DNA of 9,107 nucleotides, taken from assembly GCA_003164255.1 (NCBI GenBank), contig PLST01000457.1, forward strand, positions 9,335 through 18,441. Reading direction: 5' to 3'. The position numbers were made by a program, and so were the translations under genes. Below are positions 1 through 6,342 of this stretch, in pieces. The DNA is from Acidobacteriaceae bacterium. Lineage in GTDB: Bacteria > Acidobacteriota > Terriglobia > Terriglobales > Acidobacteriaceae. The stretch's first letter is position 1. Every line of letters begins with the position of its first letter. The notes below the pieces were generated by a model, which worked only from the letters and a program-made list of their open reading frames with translations, was not told where the DNA came from and ran no database searches.

Positions 1-40
1 AGTAGTCCATTGAACCTGCCACAGGCAGCACGCCTCCTGC

Positions 41-46
41 TACACT
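41..46 (+). promoter_or_regulatory. Putative -10 element of dacB (leaderless-type spacing)
   Basis: TACACT fits the TANNNT form of a sigma70-like -10 element. Exactly six bases separate it from the dacB ATG, so initiation at the usual distance would fall on or next to the start codon. No Shine-Dalgarno-like sequence lies before this ATG. There is no good -35 at 16-18 bases; the nearest, TTGAAC at 10-15, is 25 bases away. A short inverted repeat (CTGCC, ACA, GGCAG, 16-28) sits where a -35 would normally be. Confidence 0.4.
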
Positions 47-52
47 CCGGGC

Positions 53-1708
53 ATGAAGATTCTCGGGCGATTTACGGTGGTTTTGCTGGCAGGGTCTCTG
101 GCGTGGTGTGGGGGGTTGCCGGCACGGTCTCAGCAAGCCCCTAAGGGGCACTCAGGCGGGCACGCCGCGCAGGCCAAGGGCCCCCTGAGCGATCGCATTG
201 ACGCCATTTTGGCCGATCCGGCTCTGAGCCATGCGGCGTTCGGCATCAGCGTCACATCTCTCGATGGTCAATCGCTCTACGGGCTTAACCAGGGCAAGTT
301 GTTTACCCCTGCCTCCAATGCAAAGCTCGCCACGACGGCGGCGGCGTTTGCCCTGCTGCCCGTGGAGACGCTTTCCTGGACCACAACCGCGGTCGCAGGC
401 GGCGATGTGGATACCGGCGGCGAGCTACACGGCGACATTGTCCTGCTCGGCGTCGGCGACCCCACCTTCAGCGCCCGTCATTATCCCTACGTGGAACCGG
501 GAACCACCCAGCCTGCAGCGGCTGTACCTGCCGATACTTCTGGCGCGACCCCAGCCCCAGCACCGACCGCCATGACGGTCCTGGACCTGATGGCTGAACA
601 GGTGGAACAATCCGGCGTGCGCACTGTGGATGGCGACGTGGTGGGCGACGACAGCTTCTTTATTGACGAACCTTACGGCGAGGGCTGGGGCTGGGACGAC
701 CTGCAGTGGGACTACGGCGCGCCTGTCAGCGCACTCACCTTCAACGACAACGCGGCCCGTCTCACCATCCGAGCCGATGAATCGGTTCCAGGCGCAACCC
801 TGGCCGAGTGGGCGCCAAACACTGATTTCTACACCGTGGATAACAGCATGACACCCGCACCGACGGGAGAACCGGGGCATCCGGGTCTCGAGCGTCGCCC
901 GGGCGCCCTGCTGGTGCGCGCGTGGGGCACAGTTGGCGCCAATGGCCTGCACGTGAACATGGCTATCGAAGACCCGGCGCAGTTTATGGCCGCAGCCTTC
1001 AAAGAGGTGCTTCGGGCTCGAGGCATTACCGTAAATGGCTCAGCCGTCTCCCGGCACAAGTACAGCAACGGAGCCGGTGATTTTGTGGGTGAGCGTGCAC
1101 AGCCACTGCAGTTGACCCGCTCCAATCTGGGCCACGTCACCGCTCCGTCCGATAATCGCAAGGTGCTGGCCATGCATTTTTCAGTGCCAGTGATCGAAGA
1201 CATCACGGTCACCAACAAGGTGAGTCAGAACCTGCACGCCGAGCTTCTGCTTCGGCTGCTTGGCAAGCAGTTCGGCAGCGACGGCAGCTTTGAGGAAGGA
1301 ACCCGCGTGATTCGGCAGTTTCTTGTGAATGCGGGTGTGGAGGACGGCGACTTTTTCTTTTATGACGGTTCAGGAATGAGCCGCGACGACCGCATTACGC
1401 CGCGCGCATTTACACGCCTGCTCTGCTACGCGTCGCAACAGCCCTGGGGTACGGAGTGGCGCGCCACATTGCCGGTGGCCGGCGTGGATGGCACTCTTGA
1501 AAACCGCTTCAAGACTTCGCCGTTAAAGGGCCGCATGTGGGCCAAAACCGGCACGCTGAACGAGGCAAACGCGCTCACGGGCTATCTGACGGCGGCCAGT
1601 GGCAAAACCCTGGCATTTTCAATTCTTGTGAACGGGCACCGGCCCGGTAGCGATGCTGAGTCTGATGCCATCGACAAGATTGCGGAGGCAATTGCAGCGG
1701 CCGAGTAA
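53..1708 (+). CDS. dacB: D-alanyl-D-alanine carboxypeptidase/endopeptidase, PBP4 (peptidase S13) family
   Basis: A periplasmic penicillin-binding protein that trims D-Ala from peptidoglycan stem peptides and may cut D-Ala-mDAP cross-links. All three active-site motifs are visible: S88-N-A-K91 (SxxK, nucleophile and general base), S391-Q-N393 (SxN) and K498-T-G500 (KTG). The family-typical DGSGMSRDDR stretch lies at 438-447. Residues 1 to about 27 form a Sec signal peptide with a hydrophobic core at 7-18; Cys19 is preceded by Trp, so a lipobox is unlikely. At 551 residues it is longer than E. coli PBP4 (about 477). Part of the excess is a Pro/Ala/Thr-rich segment at about 148-173, between the GDPTFS strand and the next helix. 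The ATG at 53 directly precedes the signal peptide. The cytochrome gene follows after 20 bases. The function is well supported; the balance of carboxypeptidase and endopeptidase activity cannot be read from sequence. Confidence 0.95.
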   Translation: MKILGRFTVVLLAGSLAWCGGLPARSQQAPKGHSGGHAAQAKGPLSDRIDAILADPALSHAAFGISVTSLDGQSLYGLNQGKLFTPASNAKLATTAAAFALLPVETLSWTTTAVAGGDVDTGGELHGDIVLLGVGDPTFSARHYPYVEPGTTQPAAAVPADTSGATPAPAPTAMTVLDLMAEQVEQSGVRTVDGDVVGDDSFFIDEPYGEGWGWDDLQWDYGAPVSALTFNDNAARLTIRADESVPGATLAEWAPNTDFYTVDNSMTPAPTGEPGHPGLERRPGALLVRAWGTVGANGLHVNMAIEDPAQFMAAAFKEVLRARGITVNGSAVSRHKYSNGAGDFVGERAQPLQLTRSNLGHVTAPSDNRKVLAMHFSVPVIEDITVTNKVSQNLHAELLLRLLGKQFGSDGSFEEGTRVIRQFLVNAGVEDGDFFFYDGSGMSRDDRITPRAFTRLLCYASQQPWGTEWRATLPVAGVDGTLENRFKTSPLKGRMWAKTGTLNEANALTGYLTAASGKTLAFSILVNGHRPGSDAESDAIDKIAEAIAAAE

Positions 1709-1713
1709 CGCGG

Positions 1714-1719
1714 TATCAT
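1714..1719 (+). promoter_or_regulatory. Possible -10 element before the cytochrome c gene
   Basis: TATCAT lies in the 20-base gap between the dacB stop and the cytochrome ATG, nine bases before that ATG. No Shine-Dalgarno precedes the ATG, so a separate short-leader transcript is possible. The gap is also small enough for read-through from dacB. No convincing -35 was seen because the upstream bases are dacB coding sequence. Confidence 0.25.
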
Positions 1720-1728
1720 CATTAGCAA

Positions 1729-2094
1729 ATGCACGTTCGTTCTTTTTCTCCTTTCTGCGCAATCATGATTTCTGTGTCGGGGCTGGTCATGGGTCTTGCC
1801 GGATGCCGTTCACTGCCGCCGTCGAAGCCTTCGTCGGAGTGGACTCCCCAAGAGGCGCGCGGAGCCGTGGTGTACCAGGCAAAGTGCGCCCGCTGCCACT
1901 ATCCGACCACGACCCATCCCTTGAACGGGCCGGGACTGCAGGCGATTACCAAAGTCAAGGCAATGCCCTCCGGTATGCCACCCACAGATGAGAGGCTCAC
2001 TGCCGTGATTCTGAGCGGGAGAAACATGATGCCGGCAACGCGGCTTAACGACGATCAGCTCCAGGATCTGCTGGCCTATCTGCGCACGCTTTGA
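1729..2094 (+). CDS. Small monohaem cytochrome c lipoprotein
   Basis: A 121-residue class I-type cytochrome c. The N-terminus is a lipoprotein signal peptide with a textbook lipobox, L-A-G-C, placing the lipidated cysteine at position 26. A Pro/Ser linker (29-39) follows. The haem-binding CxxCH is C53-A-R-C56-H57 and the likely distal ligand is M101 in the segment GRNMMPATRL, followed by the typical C-terminal helix (DDQLQDLLAYLRTL). The domain, about 80 residues, is complete for a minimal cytochrome c. The mature protein should be anchored to a membrane facing the periplasm and carry electrons; its partners are unknown. The ATG at 1729 gives a proper n-region (His-Val-Arg); an ATG at 1765 would also leave a lipobox but a poorer signal. 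The 4-TM gene begins 26 bases downstream, probably in the same transcript. Confidence 0.88.
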   Translation: MHVRSFSPFCAIMISVSGLVMGLAGCRSLPPSKPSSEWTPQEARGAVVYQAKCARCHYPTTTHPLNGPGLQAITKVKAMPSGMPPTDERLTAVILSGRNMMPATRLNDDQLQDLLAYLRTL

Positions 2095-2105
2095 CCGACG
2101 AAGAC

Positions 2106-2111
2106 AGGAGG
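2106..2111 (+). promoter_or_regulatory. Strong Shine-Dalgarno fixing the start of the 4-TM protein
   Basis: AGGAGG is a perfect match to the anti-Shine-Dalgarno and lies nine bases before the ATG at 2121. It selects this ATG over an in-frame TTG at 2091 that overlaps the stop codon of the cytochrome gene. Confidence 0.8.
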
Positions 2112-2120
2112 GGAATCACC

Positions 2121-2522
2121 ATGACCGAAGAAGTCAACCACGCGGACGCAACCAGCGAGGCCACAAGCGAAGCTGGCGTTCCCGCACCGAAGCGCCGGCT
2201 CTATCTGCCCCTTCCCGGGCTGGCGGCCATTGGCCTCTACCTTGCGGCGCTCGCCGGGGCGTTCATTGTCGGCGTGGTGCGCGGCAACTATCCGCCCCTG
2301 TTTCTCTTCTTTCCGGTCCTCTTCATCGCCGCCACAGGCGGACTGATGCTGTTGTTCCGCTGGGCATGGGCGCTGGCGCTGGCCGCCGTCTTTCTGCTTG
2401 CGATCTACAACATGTGGGTCTTTTCACAGCAGCATCTTGCGCCGGCGTTGGTGCAAGGGCTATTGAACTGGGTGTTCTTCCTTTACCTCATCCGGGTCGA
2501 GGTTCGCAGCAAGCTCAAGTAA
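2121..2522 (+). CDS. Four-helix integral membrane protein of unknown function
   Basis: A 133-residue protein I do not recognise. The first 28 residues are polar, rich in Glu, Ala, Thr and Ser, and end in a positive Lys-Arg-Arg cluster (24-26), which by the positive-inside rule puts the N-terminus in the cytoplasm. Four hydrophobic segments follow, at about 32-53, 59-79, 80-101 and 107-124, and the protein ends in a basic tail (RVEVRSKLK). No cysteine or haem-binding pattern is seen. The start at 2121 is chosen because of the perfect AGGAGG nine bases upstream. The gap to the preceding cytochrome c gene is only 26 bases, so the two are probably cotranscribed. A membrane partner for the lipoprotein cytochrome is one inference, but nothing in the sequence itself shows a redox role. 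Confidence 0.8.
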   Translation: MTEEVNHADATSEATSEAGVPAPKRRLYLPLPGLAAIGLYLAALAGAFIVGVVRGNYPPLFLFFPVLFIAATGGLMLLFRWAWALALAAVFLLAIYNMWVFSQQHLAPALVQGLLNWVFFLYLIRVEVRSKLK

Positions 2523-2560
2523 CCTTCCCGGCGAACAGCGAAGCGCCAGAGGGACCGAAT

Positions 2561-2872
2561 TTACTCCAGAATCCTCTCTGCGGGCACAACCCGGTTGGGT
2601 TCGCGGGAATCCCGGGAATGGGATGCCAGGCTCCCAAGCTGACAAACGATCGCTGCCAGCAGTGCCCACAGCAGAAAGATCAACCCGATGCCGGTGCAGG
2701 CGATTCCGCCCAGCGCAGCCGGACCCGTGGTTGTGATGTCGAGGTGGAGCGCAGATGAGGCCAGCGGAAACGCTGCGTCAAAACTGGTGGCTCCGCTGCA
2801 ATAGCCGAAAATCAGGCTAAGGCCAGTGGCGAGGAAAACGATTGAGGCGATCAAGGGGCGATCTGATCTCAT
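2561..2872 (-). CDS. Small two-helix membrane protein of unknown function
   Basis: A 103-residue protein convergent with the 4-TM gene, leaving 38 bases between the two stops. A canonical ribosome binding site (AAGGAG on the minus strand, plus-strand 2879-2884) lies six bases before the ATG, which is the best evidence that this is a real gene. The N-terminus is basic (MRSDRP), followed by a membrane segment at about 7-27, an exported-type loop (28-49), a second segment at about 51-77 and a polar, charged tail (82-103). Three cysteines (25, 59, 77) lie in or at the edges of the membrane segments and form no metal-binding pattern. No family is recognised. It is transcribed away from lipA across a 203-base divergent gap in which I found no convincing minus-strand promoter. 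Confidence 0.7.
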   Translation of the reverse strand: MRSDRPLIASIVFLATGLSLIFGYCSGATSFDAAFPLASSALHLDITTTGPAALGGIACTGIGLIFLLWALLAAIVCQLGSLASHSRDSREPNRVVPAERILE

Positions 2873-3063
2873 GGCTATCTCCTTTTTCTTGAGCCGTCTG
2901 AGTCCGCAGCGAAAGTCGGAGGCGTTACCGGCCGGCTGCGGGGCACAAGCGGCTTAAAGGCAAAGATGCCTGTTCGGGAGAAAAGGTTTGGGCGGAAGCA
3001 GGGATACGGAAGCGCCCTTACAGTAAATGTTTTGAGCCTGCGAGCCTGAGAAAGGCCAGCCGC

Positions 3064-3069
3064 TACAAT
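3064..3069 (+). promoter_or_regulatory. Putative -10 element of lipA (leaderless-type spacing)
   Basis: TACAAT is one base from the TATAAT consensus. It lies six bases before a GTG (3076) and nine before an ATG (3079), the two candidate lipA starts. No well-placed Shine-Dalgarno is present (only GAGAG at 3070-3074). No -35 occurs at normal spacing; TTGAGC at 3032-3037 is 26 bases upstream. Confidence 0.5.
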
Positions 3070-3075
3070 GAGAGC

Positions 3076-3984
3076 GTGATGGAACTGGTGCAGATTGAGC
3101 CAGCGCGGAAACTTCCGGCGCCCAAACCGGAGTGGTTGAAGGCGCGCGCCCCCATGGGCGAAAACTACCACGACCTGAAGCGGCTGGCGCGTTCTCTCGG
3201 TCTGAACACAGTTTGCGAGAGTGCTCACTGCCCCAACATTGGCGAGTGCTGGCACCATAAAACCGCCACCTTCATGATGCTCGGTAACCTGTGCACGCGG
3301 CGTTGCGGTTTCTGCGCCGTTCCCAAGGGCCGTCCAGAGCCGCTTGACATGGATGAGCCCCGTCGCGTGGCCGAGGCCGTGGCCACCCTGGGTCTGGAGC
3401 ACGCAGTCATCACCAGCGTGAATCGCGATGACGACCTGGTGGGCGGAGCGCGCATCTTTGCCATGGTCATTGAAGAGATCCGCCGGCAGGCTCCCGGCTG
3501 CCGGGTTGAAGTGCTCATCCCGGACTTTCAGGGCAATCAGGAAGCTATCAAGGTGGTGGTCGACGCCAGGCCTGAAGTGCTCAACCACAACACTGAGACG
3601 GTGCCTCGCCTCTATCGCGTCGTTCGTTCCGGCGCACGTTACGAGCGATCGCTTGAGCTCTTGCGCTATTCCAAAACGATCAGGCCTGAGGGCATAACGA
3701 AGTCTGGCGTCATGGTCGGTCTGGGCGAGGAAACGGCAGAGCTGCACGAAGTCTTTCGCGATCTTGCGGCAGTCGGTTGCGACATTCTCACCATCGGCCA
3801 GTATCTGCGCCCATCGCGCGACCACCTGCCCATGGCGCGCCTCTACACTCCGCGCGAATTTGTCGAGCTGAAGACCGCTGCGCTCACAATGGGCTTCCGT
3901 CACGTTGAATCGGGTCCGCTGGTTCGTTCGAGCTATCACGCGCACGAGCAGGCCGCGGCCACCGGCATGACAGTCGTAGCCTGA
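3076..3984 (+). CDS. lipA: Lipoyl synthase (radical SAM)
   Basis: Inserts two sulfur atoms at C6 and C8 of protein-bound octanoyl groups to make the lipoyl cofactor of GcvH and the 2-oxoacid dehydrogenase E2 subunits. Numbering from the GTG, the auxiliary iron-sulfur cluster, which supplies the sulfur, is held by C47, C52 and C58 (CX4CX5C, within CESAHCPNIGEC). The radical-SAM cluster is held by C73, C77 and C80 (CTRRCGFC). The C-terminal RSSYHA motif (284-289) supplies the conserved serine ligand. The GEETAEL and VLNHNTETV stretches are also typical. At 302 residues it is near the family norm (E. coli 321) and complete. The start is either GTG 3076 or ATG 3079, giving proteins that differ by one residue. 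No lipB or lplA is adjacent; frr follows after 75 bases with its own promoter-like sequence. Confidence 0.97.
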   Translation: MMELVQIEPARKLPAPKPEWLKARAPMGENYHDLKRLARSLGLNTVCESAHCPNIGECWHHKTATFMMLGNLCTRRCGFCAVPKGRPEPLDMDEPRRVAEAVATLGLEHAVITSVNRDDDLVGGARIFAMVIEEIRRQAPGCRVEVLIPDFQGNQEAIKVVVDARPEVLNHNTETVPRLYRVVRSGARYERSLELLRYSKTIRPEGITKSGVMVGLGEETAELHEVFRDLAAVGCDILTIGQYLRPSRDHLPMARLYTPREFVELKTAALTMGFRHVESGPLVRSSYHAHEQAAATGMTVVA

Positions 3985-3986
3985 TC

Positions 3987-4031
3987 GCCAACCACAAGCC
4001 AACCGCTCACGGGTTGTAGAATAGCCGTTGG
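3987..4031 (+). repeat. Cluster of four CAACC/GTTGG-type elements before frr
   Basis: Between lipA and frr there are two direct copies of GCCAACCRC (starting at 3987 and 3998, one helical turn of 11 bases apart) and two inverted copies, GGTTG (4012-4016) and GTTGGC (4027-4032). They surround the putative frr -10 at 4017-4022. The second and third copies can also form a hairpin, CAACCG with CGGGTTG, containing a bulged G. No T-run follows, so it is not a typical intrinsic terminator of lipA. It could be an operator or chance. Confidence 0.3.
4017..4022 (+). promoter_or_regulatory. Putative -10 element of frr
   Basis: TAGAAT matches TANNNT and lies 37 bases before the frr ATG, so initiation near 4029 would give a leader of about 30 bases containing the frr ribosome binding site. 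The -35 region is not consensus. Confidence 0.35.
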
Positions 4032-4045
4032 CAGTTTGGCCGTAT

Positions 4046-4051
4046 GGAGGA
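4046..4051 (+). promoter_or_regulatory. Shine-Dalgarno fixing the frr start
   Basis: GGAGGA lies eight bases before the ATG at 4060. It selects this ATG over an upstream in-frame TTG (4036), inside whose reading frame the Shine-Dalgarno would otherwise be translated. Confidence 0.75.
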
Positions 4052-4059
4052 AGAAAGCA

Positions 4060-4647
4060 ATGGCACCCTCATTCATGGCCGGAATTCCGGCGCTCAAAGA
4101 TCTCAATCTCGACCTCAGGCGGCGGATGGACCAGGCAGTGGCCACATTCCAGGCCAGTCTGGCGTCTACGCGCACCGGCCGCGCCAGCGTGCACATGGTC
4201 GACCAGGTCAAGGTGGATTACTACGGCACCCCAACCCCCATCAGCCAGATGGCGCAGGTCTCCGCGCCCGAGGCGCAGCTGATTCTGATTTCGCCCTGGG
4301 ACCCCACCGTCCTGAAAGACATGGAGAAAGCCATCCAGGCTGCCGATCTCGGGCTCAACCCCATGTCCGATGGCAAGGTGCTGCGGATTCCCGTGCCGCC
4401 CATGACCGAGGAGCGCCGCCGCGATGTCTGCAAGCACATCAACAAGGTACTTGAAGAACATCGCACCGCCGTCCGCAACGTGCGCCGCGATGGCAACGAT
4501 GCCCTCAAGAAGCTGGCCAAAGACAAAAAGATCGGCGAGGACGAAGAAAAGCGCGCTCTTGAAGAAGTGCAGAAGATGACCGACGAAGAGATCCGCCGCA
4601 TGGAAGAACTCTCACGCAAGAAAGAAGCCGAAGTCATGCAGGTGTGA
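4060..4647 (+). CDS. frr: Ribosome recycling factor
   Basis: Cytoplasmic RRF, which with EF-G splits the post-termination ribosome so that subunits can be reused; it is normally essential. From the ATG at 4060 the protein is 195 residues, close to the usual 185, with about ten extra at the N-terminus. The family hallmarks are present: RTGRAS at 38-43, the YYGTPTP segment at 54-60, IPVPPMTEERR at 110-120 and RNVRRD at 139-144. The C-terminal long helix of the three-helix bundle is rich in Lys and Glu (about 145-192). The start is set by GGAGGA eight bases upstream; ATG 4075 (M6) would give an even more typical length but has a poorer ribosome binding site. In many bacteria frr follows pyrH in the rpsB-tsf-pyrH-frr cluster; here it follows lipA, with its own likely promoter. 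Confidence 0.96.
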   Translation: MAPSFMAGIPALKDLNLDLRRRMDQAVATFQASLASTRTGRASVHMVDQVKVDYYGTPTPISQMAQVSAPEAQLILISPWDPTVLKDMEKAIQAADLGLNPMSDGKVLRIPVPPMTEERRRDVCKHINKVLEEHRTAVRNVRRDGNDALKKLAKDKKIGEDEEKRALEEVQKMTDEEIRRMEELSRKKEAEVMQV

Positions 4648-4782
4648 CGATAGGCAACGGTCTCATTCACCTTCGTCAAGAATATTCCCACACCGGAGAT
4701 TCCTGCGGCCCTGCTCCTGACTCCACGCGTGTGTCATCAGTCGAGCCAGAAGCCTAATCCCGGTTTGAAGGGACAGAGAAGA

Positions 4783-6312
4783 ATGTCAGTTCGATCGAAG
4801 TTGCTTACCCTGGCAATCGTGGTTGTTTATGCGGTCGCGATGGTGAGCACGAATGGCATTTTCACCATTCTCGACGATGAGAGCACCATAGTTTCTATGG
4901 CCGGCAGTCCCGTGCTGCCCACTGTGCAGTTGTATCTTCACGGCGGCTCCGTCAACGAGCATCCGCCGGCATCTGACATCCTGCTGCACGGCTGGATGGT
5001 TGCCACCGGATACGCCTTCTCCGCCCTTCGCATCTTTGCCAACATCTTCTATATTCTTGGCACTCTGTTCCTGGCACTCTCAGCGTATCGGCTCGGGGGA
5101 ATGAAGGCCTACTGGGCAGCCCTCGTCCTCTCGTTCGCGTGGCCTTTTGCCTTCCAGTACGGGCGCATTACAGGCTGGTATTGCTGCAGCTTCTTCCTTG
5201 TGGCGCTTGCAACATGGCTCTATCTTGAGATTCTGGATGGGCGCGGCTACGGCTGGTGGGTCGCATTCACAGCAGCCGCCATTCTGATGGTATGGACCAA
5301 CTATTTTGGGGTCGCCACCCTGCTGTTGCTGCTCCTCGACCTTCTATTCTTCCATCGGGACATCGCACGCAAGAACAGAACGGCTCTTTTGCTCTCCATC
5401 GCTGCGGTTGTCTTGAGTTTTCTTCCCTTTTTCCGGGTCGTTATCGACGATCTTGGATCACATGCCATGGGCGTGCACTCCGGAGTCGATTGGAAGGCGA
5501 TGGTCGCCGAAGTTGGCTATCCTCTGTTCTCCATCTTCGGCTCGGTTGCGGTCGCGCCGTGGTATTTGCCTCTCAGCATTCCTGTTTTTGCAGCCACCAT
5601 CGCTCTGCTCGTATCTATCTGGCGCAGCCCCGGACGCAGATGGCTGGTCTATCTCGGACTATCGGTGGTCCTGCTCGAACTGAGCGGGCAAACCAACGTG
5701 AAGCGCGTACTTTTTCTGCTCCCGTGGTTATTTGTTGCTATGATTCAGGCCGCGCTCGGAAAGGCCGCTATTTACCCGAGGCTCGCGTGGGCTGCAATCG
5801 TTACCTTGGTCGTTGCAGGCTGGATCGGCATCATCTCAGGCAGGCACTACGCGACGGCCAACCTCTATGAGCCGTGGAAAAACGTCGCGCAGGTAGTGGC
5901 TGGTAACGCGCGCGCCGGAGATACCGTCATCAGCGACAGTTTTCCGTTCTTCTTTTACATGAACTATCAGCTTGGCCTTGAGCGGGAGACCCAGGCAGAC
6001 AGCGGGTCCGACCTGACGGCTGGCGTGTACCAATCTCATGGATACAGGATCCTCGAGCCGGACGGAGAAGAACAATGGCTTGACGGTCTCAAGGGCAAGG
6101 TCGTGCTCGTGAGCGGTGCGGCATATCTTGACGAGGTCCAATGGATGGCATCCTTGAACGATCGTTTGCATCAGCGATGCAATGTCCAGGGCGAGTATCG
6201 GGCTGTTCCAGACCCTGCGCTTGAGTTCAAGGCGAAATTTGTAAAAGACGCGCCCGCGCTCGCGTTTCGCGTTGACGTAACCTGGTTCGATTGTTCCGGG
6301 CAGGGCAGGTAA
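4783..6312 (+). CDS. Polytopic GT-C/PMT-like glycosyltransferase
   Basis: A 509-residue membrane protein with about nine to eleven hydrophobic helices over residues 7-352 and a C-terminal domain (about 355-509) that is probably periplasmic. It has the layout of lipid-linked-sugar glycosyltransferases of the ArnT/PMT (GT39/GT83-like) type. An acidic D31-D32-E33 follows the first helix, where the catalytic Asp sits in that fold. H60-P61-P62 matches the HPP signature of the first loop. Segments around YGRITGWY (126-133) and WTNYFG (171-176) recall the corresponding helices of PMT_2 proteins. Two lone cysteines in the C-terminal domain (C466, C504) could form a disulfide. ATG 4783 is chosen over GTG 4729 because GAAGGG and AGAGAAG precede it and the first helix starts at once; the longer form adds 18 polar residues. 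Donor and acceptor cannot be inferred, and no other glycan gene is nearby. It converges on the RMD1-like gene. Confidence 0.75.
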   Translation: MSVRSKLLTLAIVVVYAVAMVSTNGIFTILDDESTIVSMAGSPVLPTVQLYLHGGSVNEHPPASDILLHGWMVATGYAFSALRIFANIFYILGTLFLALSAYRLGGMKAYWAALVLSFAWPFAFQYGRITGWYCCSFFLVALATWLYLEILDGRGYGWWVAFTAAAILMVWTNYFGVATLLLLLLDLLFFHRDIARKNRTALLLSIAAVVLSFLPFFRVVIDDLGSHAMGVHSGVDWKAMVAEVGYPLFSIFGSVAVAPWYLPLSIPVFAATIALLVSIWRSPGRRWLVYLGLSVVLLELSGQTNVKRVLFLLPWLFVAMIQAALGKAAIYPRLAWAAIVTLVVAGWIGIISGRHYATANLYEPWKNVAQVVAGNARAGDTVISDSFPFFFYMNYQLGLERETQADSGSDLTAGVYQSHGYRILEPDGEEQWLDGLKGKVVLVSGAAYLDEVQWMASLNDRLHQRCNVQGEYRAVPDPALEFKAKFVKDAPALAFRVDVTWFDCSGQGR

Positions 6313-6342
6313 GATGCGCACACACTCAAACAATCGCACCGG

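Noticed and set aside
16..28. CTGCC-ACA-GGCAG hairpin before dacB as terminator of an upstream gene
   Set aside because: Only five pairs and no T-run; it is mentioned only as part of the dacB upstream region.
425..952. Minus-strand open frame (175 codons) inside dacB
   Set aside because: Antisense shadow of a complete enzyme gene, with no start signal.
2526..2554. Possible bidirectional terminator between the convergent genes (TCCCGGCG with CGCC and GGGA)
   Set aside because: The pairing needs an asymmetric three-base bulge, the stem halves are four bases each and no T-run follows on either strand.
2873..3063. Searched the divergent gap for a small RNA, riboswitch or extra gene
   Set aside because: No convincing long hairpin, aptamer-like sequence or reading frame with a start signal was found; only the TTGAGCCTGCG motif and a small TTACAGTAA palindrome (3019-3027) stand out.
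2875..4002. Long open frame (375 codons) antisense to lipA on the minus strand
   Set aside because: It mirrors the GC-rich third positions of lipA, whose iron-sulfur motifs are unmistakable. The antisense translation shows no domain and no ribosome binding site.
4729..4782. GTG 4729 as the start of the glycosyltransferase gene
   Set aside because: It adds 18 polar residues before the first membrane helix and lacks a ribosome binding site, whereas ATG 4783 has purine-rich sequence upstream.
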